Below are positions 8,305 to 17,014 of a stretch of DNA of 64,000 bases, in pieces. Within the stretch, counting starts at the first letter, position 1, and each line of letters begins with the position of its first letter. Both the position numbers and the translations under genes were made by a program. The notes under the pieces were generated by a model. It was not told the origin of the DNA. It did no database searches and worked only from the letters and a program-made list of their open reading frames with translations. The stretch is from Streptomyces fodineus (lineage in GTDB: Bacteria; Actinomycetota; Actinomycetes; Streptomycetales; Streptomycetaceae), in NCBI RefSeq assembly GCF_001735805.1, contig NZ_CP017248.1, positions 4,960,001-5,024,000 of the forward strand, in the 5' to 3' direction.

Positions 8305-8406
8305 CTGAGGTGTGCCGGAGGCGTGACTGAGGTGTGCCGGAGGCGTGACCGAAGGTGTGCCGGAGGCGTGCCGGAGGGTGTGGCCGGAGGCGTGACCACA
8401 GATGTG
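8293..8406. repeat. Degenerate 22-bp tandem repeat spanning the bkdR stop
   Basis: The block CCGGAGGCGTGACTGAGGTG with two further bases (22 bp in all) occurs twice exactly (8293 and 8315), then as a variant with one insertion (8337) and shortened or changed copies to about 8406. The first copy contains the bkdR stop TGA, so the array grows out of the gene end and fills the gap up to the convergent TetR gene. Most likely replication slippage. Confidence 0.8.
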
Positions 8407-8420
8407 CCGGAGGTCTGGCG

Positions 8421-9008
8421 TCAGCTCTGTTTGAGGCCCGCGAAGACCAGCTGGACCACCGCGTCGGCCACCTCGCGGTCGCCGGCGCCCCGCGGGTCCG
8501 GCCGATACCACTCCACGATCGAGTTGATCATGCCGAAGACCAGCCGGGTGGCCAGGCGGACCTCGATGTCGCCGCGTACGTCCCCGTCGGCCGCCGCGGC
8601 CTTCAGCAGTTCCGCGACCCGGTGGTCGAAGTCGCGTCGCCGCTCCAGCGCCCACCGCTCGGTCGCGGTGTTGCCGCGCACCCGCAGCAGCAGCGTCACA
8701 TAGGGCAGCTCGCCTATGAGCACCTCGACCATGCGCCGTACGACGTGCTCGAGCCGGTCCACGGACCGGCCCACGCGCGCGTGCTCCTCCTCCAGGATGG
8801 CGAACAGGCCGTCCAGGGCGCGGCTGACGGCCCGGCGCAGTAGTTCCTCCTTGCCGCTGACGTGGTGGTAGATCGACGACTTGGAGATGCCGGCCGCCTT
8901 GGACAGGTGCTCCATGGAGGTGCCGTCGTAACCGCGCTCGTTGAAGACCTGCACGGCCACGGAGAGCAGCGTCTCGGGCGTGTATGTGTCGCGCTTGGCC
9001 GTGGTCAT
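8421..9008 (-). CDS. TetR-family regulator, probable phenylacetate repressor (PaaR-like)
   Basis: 195-residue TetR regulator with the N-terminal helix-turn-helix TSMEHLSKAAGISKSSIYHH (about residues 31-50) and a C-terminal ligand domain. Its ATG at 9008 overlaps the paaH stop by four bases, so it is made from the paaH message. That linkage, and the identical palindromes in the paaH/paaN and paaA promoters, suggest a repressor of phenylacetate catabolism relieved by an acyl-CoA intermediate, as known for PaaR. The TetR family is certain; the ligand and regulon are inferred. Confidence 0.85.
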   Translation of the reverse strand: MTTAKRDTYTPETLLSVAVQVFNERGYDGTSMEHLSKAAGISKSSIYHHVSGKEELLRRAVSRALDGLFAILEEEHARVGRSVDRLEHVVRRMVEVLIGELPYVTLLLRVRGNTATERWALERRRDFDHRVAELLKAAAADGDVRGDIEVRLATRLVFGMINSIVEWYRPDPRGAGDREVADAVVQLVFAGLKQS

Positions 9009-10522
9009 GAGGTGCCCTCCCGCTTGTCGGCGACGGCGTACGCGTGGCGGTAGAGCGCGAGGGAGGGCGCGTAGCGTCCGGAGGGGTCGCGCTCGTGCAT
9101 CTCGTCCAGGACGTCGAAGGCGAACTCGCGGCCGAGCCTGCGGTCCCACTCGAACGGGCCGAGCGGGTAGTTCACCCCGAGGCGCATGGCCGTGTCGATG
9201 TCCTCCTCGGTGGCCACGCCCTTGGCGACGGCGTCATGGGCGAGGTCGATGATCCGGGCGACCGTACGCGCGACGATCATGCCGGGGACGTCGCCGATGA
9301 CGCTGACGTCCTTGCCGAGCGCCTGGAAGAGGCCGGTGGCCTCGGCGAGGGTCTGCGGCGAGGTGTCCTGGCAGGCGGACAGGGCGACACGGGTGGCCGC
9401 GCGGTAGTCCAGGGCGAGGTCGAAGTAGACGACGTCCCGGAACTCCACGCAGGTCTGCCCGTCGGCGAGGACCAGCTGGCCGCCGCTCGGCAGCACCAGG
9501 CGGGTGCCGTTGTCCTCGGCCTCCTCGCGGACCTGGATGCCCGCCTCGCGGATCAGCGTGACCAGCTCGGCCGCGGGGCCGAGACCGCCCTCGGCGACGA
9601 CGTACGCGGGTGGCTGCTCCTTGTCGGCGGTGTGCGGCTCGGGCCGTTCGGCGCCGGCGGCGTGGTCGTACCAGCCGTGCCCGGTCTTGCGGCCGAGGCG
9701 GCCGGACTCCACCAGCCGGCGCTGGGCGAGGGACGGGGTGAAGCGCATGTCCTGGAAGAAGGACTGCCACACGGAGTGGGTCACGGACTCGTTGACGTCC
9801 TGCCCGATCAGGTCGGTCAGCTCGAAGGCGCCCATCTTGAAGCCGCCGGACTCGCGCAGGACCGCGTCGATGGTGGCCGGGTCGGCGGCCTGGGCCTCGT
9901 AGACGGCGAAGGCCTCGGCGTAGAAGGGCCTGGCGATCCGGTTGACGATGAAACCCGGGGTGTCGGCGCAGGCCACCGGGGTCTTGCCCCAGGCGCGGGC
10001 GGTCTCGTACGCGCGCGTGGCCGATGTGACGTCGGTGGCGAACCCGGAGACGACCTCGACCAGCGGCAGCAGCGGGGCCGGGTTGAAGAAGTGCAGGCCG
10101 ACGAAGCGGCCGGGGTGGCGCAGGGGGCCGCCGATGGCGGTCACGGACAGCGAGGAGGTGTTGGTGGCGAGCAGGCAGTCCTCGGCGACGATCTCCTCCA
10201 GCTCGCCGAAGAGCTGCTGTTTGACGTCCAGCCGCTCCAGGACGGCCTCGACGACCAGCCCGCAGTCCGCCAGCTCGTCCAGGCTCTGTGCGGGCCTGAG
10301 GCGTGCGCGGGCCGCGTCCCGCTCGGCGGGGCCGAGCCTGCCCTTCTCCACGAGCCGGTCGAGGCGGGCGCCGATCGCCGCGGCCGCGTCTTGCGCACGC
10401 CCGGCGGCGGCGTCGTACAGCCGCACGGGGTGGCCGGCGACCAGCGCGACCTGGGCGATGCCCTGGCCCATGGTGCCGGTGCCGACGACGGCCACGGGGC
10501 TGCTGAGGTCGAGTGCTGTCAT
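9005..10522 (-). CDS. paaH: 3-hydroxyacyl-CoA dehydrogenase (PaaH type)
   Basis: 505-residue NAD-dependent dehydrogenase with two C-terminal domains, as in phenylacetate-pathway PaaH. VVGTGTMGQGIAQ near residue 11 is the Rossmann motif; NTSSLSVTAI and GLHFFNPAPLLPLVEVV carry catalytic residues, followed by TPGFIVNRIARPFYAEA. A second 3HCDH C-terminal copy starts near residue 390 (GMIVARTVARIIDLA ... GVNYPLGPFEWDRRLG). It oxidises 3-hydroxyadipyl-CoA to 3-oxoadipyl-CoA late in the pathway. It diverges from paaN; the palindrome ACCGATCGTTCGGT and a DnaA-like TTTTCCACA at 10546 lie between them. It is coupled to the TetR gene. Confidence 0.88.
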   Translation of the reverse strand: MTALDLSSPVAVVGTGTMGQGIAQVALVAGHPVRLYDAAAGRAQDAAAAIGARLDRLVEKGRLGPAERDAARARLRPAQSLDELADCGLVVEAVLERLDVKQQLFGELEEIVAEDCLLATNTSSLSVTAIGGPLRHPGRFVGLHFFNPAPLLPLVEVVSGFATDVTSATRAYETARAWGKTPVACADTPGFIVNRIARPFYAEAFAVYEAQAADPATIDAVLRESGGFKMGAFELTDLIGQDVNESVTHSVWQSFFQDMRFTPSLAQRRLVESGRLGRKTGHGWYDHAAGAERPEPHTADKEQPPAYVVAEGGLGPAAELVTLIREAGIQVREEAEDNGTRLVLPSGGQLVLADGQTCVEFRDVVYFDLALDYRAATRVALSACQDTSPQTLAEATGLFQALGKDVSVIGDVPGMIVARTVARIIDLAHDAVAKGVATEEDIDTAMRLGVNYPLGPFEWDRRLGREFAFDVLDEMHERDPSGRYAPSLALYRHAYAVADKREGTS

Positions 10523-10578
10523 GTGCGCGATCCTCCCGCACTTCGTTTTCCACAGATGCGGCAGGCCCCCTTGTCCCG

Positions 10579-10592
10579 ACCGATCGTTCGGT
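10579..10592. promoter_or_regulatory. Palindromic operator candidate in the paaH/paaN divergent promoter
   Basis: ACCGATCGTTCGGT has arms ACCGA and TCGGT around TCGT, and its reverse complement is exactly the sequence found before paaA. It sits 57 bases from the paaH start and 92 bases from the paaN start, so one bound dimer could control both genes. A TetR-type site is likely by shape and context. Confidence 0.65.
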
Positions 10593-10683
10593 TACTCTAG
10601 CTCTGACCGGCTGTCCCTGCCCATGTTTCTGCCCAGGTCCATGAACTCGGCGAAGAGTTCTCCAGACGAGGAGTTGGTCCCGC

Positions 10684-12375
10684 ATGGCCGCCGAACTGAC
10701 CGCCCACGAGCTGATCGCGAAGCACCGGCCCACCCTGGACCAGGCACTGGAAGCGATCCGCACGCGCGCGTACTGGTCCCCGCATCCCGAGCATCCGAAG
10801 GCCTACGGCGAGAACGGCAGCCTGGACGCGGCGGCGGGCAAGGCCGCCTTCGACGCCGTGCTGAACACCCGCCTCGACCTCGGCCAGCCCGGCACGGACG
10901 ACTGGGTGGGCGGCGAGGTCTCGCCGTACGGCATCGAGCTGGGCGTCAGCTATCCGCATGCGGACGTGGACGTGCTGATCCCCGCGATGAAGGCCGGCCA
11001 GCGGGCCTGGCGGGACGCGGGCGCGGAGACCCGGGCGCTGGTGTGCGTGGAGATCCTCAAGCGGATCAGCGACCGGACGCACGAGTTCGCGCACGCGGTC
11101 ATGCACACCAGCGGGCAGGCCTTCATGATGGCGTTCCAGGCGGGCGGCCCGCACGCCCAGGACCGCGGCCTGGAAGCGGTGGCGTACGCGTACGCGGAGC
11201 AGGTCCGCACGCCCGAGACGGCCGAGTGGACCAAGCCCCAGGGCAAGAAGGACCCGCTGGCCCTCACCAAGCAGTTCACGCCGGTCCCGCGCGGCCTCGC
11301 CCTGCTCATCGGCTGCAACACCTTCCCGACCTGGAACGGCTACCCGGGCCTGTTCGCCTCCCTGGCGACCGGCAACGCGGTCCTGGTCAAGCCCCACCCG
11401 CGCGCGGTGCTGCCGCTCGCGCTCACCGTGCAGATCGCGCGCCAGGTGCTCACCGAGACGGGCTTCGACCCGAACCTGGTGGCGCTGGCCGCCGAGCGCC
11501 CCGGCGAGGGCATCGCCAAGACCCTCGCCACCCGCCCCGAGATCCGGATCATCGACTACACCGGGTCGACGGCCTTCGGCGACTGGCTGGAGGCCAACGC
11601 CCGCCAGGCGCAGGTCTACACGGAGAAGGCCGGCGTCAACACGGTCGTGGTGGAGTCGACCGACAACTACAAGGGCATGCTGTCCAACCTGGCGTTCTCG
11701 CTGTCGCTGTACAGCGGCCAGATGTGCACCACCCCGCAGAACCTGCTCATCCCCCGGGACGGCATCCGCACCGACGAGGGGCCCAAGACCTTCGACGAGG
11801 TCAGCGCCGACCTCGCCCGCGCGATCGACGGCCTGCTCGGCGACGACGCCCGCGCGAACGCCCTGCTGGGCGCGATCGTCAACCCGGACGTCAAGGCCCG
11901 TCTGGAGGCCGCCGCGGGCCTCGGTGAAGTCGCCCTTGCCTCACGGGAGATCAGCAACCCCGACTTCCCGGGCGCGGTCGTGCGCACGCCCGTGATCGTC
12001 AAGCTGGACGGCGCCAAGCCGGACGACCAGGCCGCCTACATGAGCGAGTGCTTCGGCCCCGTCTCCTTCGCCGTCGCGGTCGACTCGGCCACCGACGCGG
12101 TGGAGCTGCTGCGCCGTACGGTCCGGGAGAAGGGCGCGATGACGGTCGGCGCCTACACCTGTGACAGCGAGGTCGAGCAGGCGATCGAGGAGGTGTGCCT
12201 GGAGGAGTCGGCCCAGCTGTCGCTCAACCTGACCGGCGGGGTGTTCGTGAACCAGACCGCCGCGTTCTCCGACTTCCACGGCTCGGGCGGCAACCCGGCG
12301 GCGAACGCCGCGCTGTGCGACGGAGCGTTCGTCGCCAACCGGTTCCGGGTCGTCGAGGTGCGTCGGGAGGCCTGA
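10684..12375 (+). CDS. paaN: Phenylacetic acid degradation protein PaaN
   Basis: 563-residue aldehyde-dehydrogenase-fold protein of the stand-alone PaaN type, which lacks the C-terminal MaoC-like hydratase domain of PaaZ. The fold is marked by IGCNTFPTWNGYPGLFASLA, VKPHPRAVLPLAL, IDYTGSTAFGDWL, EKAGVNTVVVE and the catalytic-cysteine region SGQMCTTPQN near residue 345. It should act on the aldehyde formed on ring opening of the oxepin-CoA. The ATG at 10684 follows a GGAGTTGG sequence. It is divergent from paaH and convergent with the trmH-family gene. The family is clear; direct evidence for the exact reaction of this subfamily is limited. Confidence 0.87.
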   Translation: MAAELTAHELIAKHRPTLDQALEAIRTRAYWSPHPEHPKAYGENGSLDAAAGKAAFDAVLNTRLDLGQPGTDDWVGGEVSPYGIELGVSYPHADVDVLIPAMKAGQRAWRDAGAETRALVCVEILKRISDRTHEFAHAVMHTSGQAFMMAFQAGGPHAQDRGLEAVAYAYAEQVRTPETAEWTKPQGKKDPLALTKQFTPVPRGLALLIGCNTFPTWNGYPGLFASLATGNAVLVKPHPRAVLPLALTVQIARQVLTETGFDPNLVALAAERPGEGIAKTLATRPEIRIIDYTGSTAFGDWLEANARQAQVYTEKAGVNTVVVESTDNYKGMLSNLAFSLSLYSGQMCTTPQNLLIPRDGIRTDEGPKTFDEVSADLARAIDGLLGDDARANALLGAIVNPDVKARLEAAAGLGEVALASREISNPDFPGAVVRTPVIVKLDGAKPDDQAAYMSECFGPVSFAVAVDSATDAVELLRRTVREKGAMTVGAYTCDSEVEQAIEEVCLEESAQLSLNLTGGVFVNQTAAFSDFHGSGGNPAANAALCDGAFVANRFRVVEVRREA

Positions 12376-12432
12376 GAGCGCTCAAGAGCTCGGGGGTGCG
12401 GGGCGCTTGCGACTGGGGACCCACCGTGGTCT

Positions 12433-12463
12433 CTCGCGTAGTTCCCCGCGCCCCTAAGGGGCG
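12433..12463. terminator. Stem-loop of a common Streptomyces intergenic repeat, between convergent genes
   Basis: The perfect inverted repeat CGCCCCT-A-AGGGGCG lies at 12449-12463, preceded by TCGCGTAGTTCCCCGCG. This combination is very close to a sequence found many times between genes in Streptomyces genomes. It covers the stop codon of the trmH-family gene and lies 73 bases after paaN, so it probably ends both transcripts. Confidence 0.6.
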
Positions 12464-13209
12464 GGATGCGCCCCTGCCGTGATGCTCCAGTGGTACAGGG
12501 TCATCGCCACGCTCGTCGCCAGGTTGTAGCTGGAGACCTGGGGGCGCATCGGCAGGGACAGCAGATGGCCGGCACGCGCGCGCAGCTCGGGCGACAGGCC
12601 GCTGCGCTCGGAGCCGAACGCCAGCACGGCGTCGTCGGGCAGCTTGGTGCGCCGGATGTCCTCGCCCTCCGGGTCGAGAGCGAACAACGGCCCGGCGGGC
12701 AACTCGTCGGCGCCCAGCCGCTCCACAGCGGTCGCGAAGTGCAGGCCCGCGCCGCCGCGCACCACTGTGGGGTGCCAGGGGTCGAGCGTGCCCGTGGTGA
12801 CCACCCCGGTCGCCCCGAATCCGGCGGCCAGCCGGATCACGGCGCCGGCGTTGCCCAGGTTCCGGGGATGGTCGAGGACGACGACGGGCGCGGTGCGCGG
12901 GGTGTGGGCGAGCCTGCGCAGATTGGCCTCGCGGGAGGGCCGTACCGCCAGGGCGGCCACGCCGGTCGGGTGCGGCCGCGGGACGAGCGAGGCGTACGTC
13001 TCCGCGGGCACCTGGGTGAGCAGCGCGTCCAGCACGTCCCGTACGTCCCCCGCCAGCTCCTCGGCGAGGGCGAGCGCCGCCCGCCGATCGGTGGTGACCG
13101 CCACCGGGACCTCGGCCCCGAAGCGCAGCGCGTGCTTGAGGGCGTGGAAGCCGTCGAGCAGCACGGCGTCACCGGCGTGCGCGCGCCAGCGGGTCAGCGG
13201 GTCGGTCAT
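12454..13209 (-). CDS. TrmH/SpoU-family RNA 2'-O-methyltransferase
   Basis: 251-residue SPOUT methyltransferase. The three knot motifs are visible: VLDHPRNLGNAGAVIRLA (motif 1), AFGSERSGLS (motif 2) and LPMRPQVSSYNLATSVAMTL (motif 3), which form the S-adenosylmethionine site. The N-terminal part is an RNA-binding substrate domain. It should methylate a ribose 2'-OH in tRNA or rRNA; the target cannot be told. The ATG at 13209 overlaps the HTTM gene stop by four bases. The stop codon is embedded in the stem-loop shared with paaN. Confidence 0.88.
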   Translation of the reverse strand: MTDPLTRWRAHAGDAVLLDGFHALKHALRFGAEVPVAVTTDRRAALALAEELAGDVRDVLDALLTQVPAETYASLVPRPHPTGVAALAVRPSREANLRRLAHTPRTAPVVVLDHPRNLGNAGAVIRLAAGFGATGVVTTGTLDPWHPTVVRGGAGLHFATAVERLGADELPAGPLFALDPEGEDIRRTKLPDDAVLAFGSERSGLSPELRARAGHLLSLPMRPQVSSYNLATSVAMTLYHWSITAGAHPAP

Positions 13210-14429
13210 GCGGTGAACCCTACGCGGCCCTGCGCGTTCTCCTCGGGGCTCTCTTCGGGGGAGCGCGGCGCGGGCACCGTACGGTCCGCGCGCCGGACGA
13301 GTCGGCCACGCGCGCGTGCGGCCAGCACGCCCAGGCGGCGCAGGAACGACGTCGGCAGGAAGACCGCGTCCGCGGCGATCATCGCCAGCGAGAAGAACGG
13401 CAGGCCCAGCACGATCGCGATCACCGCGTGCTCGGTCATCATCAGCACCAGCAGGACGTTCTTGACCCGCCGGTTGAACAGGGTGAACGGGAAGGCGACC
13501 TGCACCATGACCGTGCCGTAGGCGACGACCATCATGATCGTGCCGCTGGAGGACATCAGGTCGGCGAGCCCGGGCCAGGGCGAGAAATAGTCCAGGTGGA
13601 GCGGGTAGTAGACGGCGGTGCCGTCCTGCCAGCGCGAGCCCTGGATCTTGTACCAGCCGGCCGTCGCGTAGATCAGGCAGGCTTCGGCCATGATCACGAC
13701 CAGGGCGCCGTTGTGCAGGACGTTGGCGACGACGTCCAGCAGGATCCGCGGCTGCTGCGTCCTCGCCCAGCGGCCCACGGCCCACCACAGTCCGAGCGCC
13801 ACCAGGGCCGTCCACAGCAGCGCGGGAATCAGCCAGCCGTTGTCGAACCGGCCGGTGAACGTCGCCATGACCAGCGCCAGGCCGAACACCGCCCACAGGG
13901 CCGGTCCCACCCGGTCGGCCCGAACCCGCTCCCCACGCGCGCGTGCCGCCTCCGCGTGGGCCGCCCGCCGCGCGTCCAGCGACCACACCTGTCCGCAGCG
14001 CGTGAACACGAGGTAGAAGGACATCAGGTGCAGGACGTTGTCGCCGCCGTCACCCACGAAGACGCTGCGGTTCTGCAGCGACAGCACGCCCACCATGAAC
14101 AGCACGGACGCCGTCCGGGTGCGCCAGCCGAGCAGCAGCGCGGTGCTGGCCAGGATCGCGAGCAGGTAAAAGCTCTCGAACCACAGCTGGCCGTCGGACC
14201 AGAGCAGGGCCGTGAAGGCGTGGTTGTCGGCGGTCAGCTCCTTGGCGAGGTTCCAGCCCCAGGGCCCGGCCGGGCCGTACAGCTCCTGGCGGTGGGGGAA
14301 CTCGCGCAGCAGGAACAGCAGCCAGGTGCCGGCGAAGCCGATGCGGATGATGGCGCTCTGGTACGGCCCGAGAGCCGACTCGGTGACGCCGGCGATACCG
14401 CGCGAGAGGGTCAGGGAGAGCCGGTTCAC
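13206..14429 (-). CDS. HTTM-domain integral membrane protein
   Basis: 407-residue membrane protein with many hydrophobic segments and the HTTM-type (vitamin K gamma-carboxylase-like) architecture: RIGFAGTWLLFLLREFPHR at the start, LSLQNRSVFVGDGGDNVLHL, then AEACLIYATAGWYKIQGSRW and YPLHLDYFSPWPGL. The GTG at 14429 was chosen because GGGAGGTG precedes it and because it overlaps the stop of the DUF5819 gene (GTGA); a longer frame would run into that gene. It is coupled at both ends, so DUF5819-HTTM-TrmH is one operon. A biochemical role is unknown; DUF5819 and HTTM genes occur as pairs in Streptomyces. Confidence 0.82.
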   Translation of the reverse strand: MNRLSLTLSRGIAGVTESALGPYQSAIIRIGFAGTWLLFLLREFPHRQELYGPAGPWGWNLAKELTADNHAFTALLWSDGQLWFESFYLLAILASTALLLGWRTRTASVLFMVGVLSLQNRSVFVGDGGDNVLHLMSFYLVFTRCGQVWSLDARRAAHAEAARARGERVRADRVGPALWAVFGLALVMATFTGRFDNGWLIPALLWTALVALGLWWAVGRWARTQQPRILLDVVANVLHNGALVVIMAEACLIYATAGWYKIQGSRWQDGTAVYYPLHLDYFSPWPGLADLMSSSGTIMMVVAYGTVMVQVAFPFTLFNRRVKNVLLVLMMTEHAVIAIVLGLPFFSLAMIAADAVFLPTSFLRRLGVLAARARGRLVRRADRTVPAPRSPEESPEENAQGRVGFTA

Positions 14430-15289
14430 CGCACACCTCCCGCGGCCTCGTCGGCCGTCACGCTCCACCAGGGCAGCACGCGGTAGACGGGCTTGTCGGA
14501 CACGCGCTCACGGCTCCACTCGGGCGGCTGCACATTGGTGGTGCTGGAACGGATCTGCACGCGCTGGATGACGCCCTCCCGGTCGGCCGGATAGGTCCGG
14601 TACAGCCGCATCACCACGATCCGGCGCAGGTACTGCTCGGAGAGGGAGCCGCGCATGCCCACGGAGCGGTTGTCGGCGCCGTGCGTGGCGACGAAGAAGT
14701 CCCACGCTCGGCGCAGCTCGTTCTGCTGGGCGTGACTCGGCACGAGGTTGCCGTCTATGGCGGCACCGTCCTGGGCGGACAGGTCGGTCCATCCGGTGGT
14801 GCGCAGTCCGCCGTCCTCGGCCCGCACCACGGCACGTACCTGTATGGCGATGTTCTGCTGCAGCGGGTTCGGGGCGAACAGCTTCCAGTTCTGCTCGAAC
14901 TCCGGGTACACCCATTCCTCGACGGCCTTGCCGTGCTGCTTGGTCAACGTGTTGGCGGGGGCGAGGCTGAGGAAGACCATCAGCAGATGCACACAGGCGG
15001 CGACTCCGACCAGCGCGAGCGCCAGCGCCGCGGCGATCTGATAGCGGGGGGAGAGGGCGGCCAGGCCGGTACCCGGGGCAGCGGAAGGCACGGCCGGAGC
15101 CGTCCGGGGCTGCTGGGCTCGCTGCGCTGCCCGAGCCGACCGGGCGCCACCGGCGCCTTCGCCCGCCGCCGCATCCTCACCGCTCGGCGTGTCCGCGCCC
15201 GCCGGGGAATCCGCGTCGGCCGGGGAGCGCTCCGGGGCCGGCCCGCCGGGGCCGGGTGGGGCCCCCGGGTCCTCGTCGTACGCGTCCAT
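14426..15289 (-). CDS. DUF5819-family membrane protein
   Basis: 287-residue protein: a long acidic, Pro/Ala/Gly-rich N-terminal region of about 100 residues, one membrane helix (AAALALALVGVAACVHLLMV), then an extracytoplasmic domain with FEQNWKLFAPNPLQQN and NLVPSHAQQNELRRAWDFF. These are the conserved features of DUF5819 proteins, which are found next to HTTM genes. The ATG at 15289 was chosen for the preceding GAGGCGG; an upstream in-frame ATG would add only Arg-rich, unlikely residues. It is the first gene of the operon. Function unknown, probably a partner of the HTTM protein in the membrane. Confidence 0.8.
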   Translation of the reverse strand: MDAYDEDPGAPPGPGGPAPERSPADADSPAGADTPSGEDAAAGEGAGGARSARAAQRAQQPRTAPAVPSAAPGTGLAALSPRYQIAAALALALVGVAACVHLLMVFLSLAPANTLTKQHGKAVEEWVYPEFEQNWKLFAPNPLQQNIAIQVRAVVRAEDGGLRTTGWTDLSAQDGAAIDGNLVPSHAQQNELRRAWDFFVATHGADNRSVGMRGSLSEQYLRRIVVMRLYRTYPADREGVIQRVQIRSSTTNVQPPEWSRERVSDKPVYRVLPWWSVTADEAAGGVR

Positions 15290-15525
15290 TCCGCCTCGTC
15301 CCCCGTTTCGGCTCGGTCGTTTCGGTTCTGTGGTCCGGCTCAGTGTCCGGCCCGTGATGCGGCGCCGCCACGAGCGCCCCACGGTTCACGCAGGCCACTC
15401 CTCGGCGTCCCGCACGGAACGGTACTCAGCCCCGGCCACCGGGCGCAGCCCCGGGTGCATACGATCGCCGTGCTCCTCGCTGTCCGGTACGGCGCCGGCA
15501 CCGGCCGTACCCGCCCTCCCGCACC

Positions 15526-15558
15526 TTGTCCACAGCCCGTCCGCCGGAGTTTTCCACA
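15526..15558 (+). promoter_or_regulatory. DnaA-box pair upstream of paaA
   Basis: TTGTCCACA (15526-15534) matches the Streptomyces DnaA-box consensus exactly, and TTTTCCACA (15550-15558) differs at one base; both point the same way, 24 bases apart. They lie in the 370-base gap between the divergent DUF5819 and paaA genes. Binding by DnaA is inferred. Confidence 0.5.
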
Positions 15559-15604
15559 GCGGTTGACACCCTACGGCGGCCCGGCACACCATTGATGCGC
15601 ACGG

Positions 15605-15618
15605 ACCGAACGATCGGT
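15605..15618. promoter_or_regulatory. Palindromic operator candidate before paaABCDE
   Basis: ACCGAACGATCGGT is the exact reverse complement of the site between paaH and paaN, 41 bases before the paaA start codon. This placement fits a repressor site over the promoter or early leader of the ring-epoxidase operon. Confidence 0.65.
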
Positions 15619-15659
15619 CGGGACGTTTTCACCGAAGAGCCCGAGGTCAGGGGGACCGC

Positions 15660-16726
<1,067 letters not shown>

Positions 16727-16730
<4 letters not shown>

Positions 16731-17014
16731 GCACCACCGACTGGCCCCTGTGGGAGGTCTTCGTGCGCTCCCGGCGCGGCCTCTCCCACACCCACGCCGG
16801 CAGCCTGCACGCCCCGGACGCGGAGCTGGCCCTGCGCAACGCCCGCGACCTGTACACCCGCCGCGGCGAGGGCGTGTCCATCTGGGTCGTCCCGGCCGCC
16901 GCCATCACCGCGTCCTCGCCGGACGAGAAGGACCCCTTCTTCGAACCGGCCGCCGACAAGCCCTACCGGCACCCGACCTTCTACGACATCCCGGAAGGGG
17001 TGAAGCACCTGTGA
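16727..17014 (+). CDS. paaB: Phenylacetyl-CoA epoxidase subunit PaaB
   Basis: 95-residue small subunit: WPLWEVFVRSRRGLSHTHAG at the N-terminus, NARDLYTRRGEGVSIWVVP in the middle and a DKPYRHPTFYDIPEGVKHL end. These are hallmark sequences of PaaB, which bridges the PaaA-PaaC heterodimers. Length is normal. The ATG overlaps the paaA stop and the stop overlaps the paaC GTG, giving tight translational coupling for stoichiometric assembly. Confidence 0.95.

Noticed and set aside
5440..8655. Single 1071-codon minus frame covering E1 beta
   Set aside because: Only the last 334 codons are a real protein; the rest reads antisense to bkdR and out of frame with E1 alpha.
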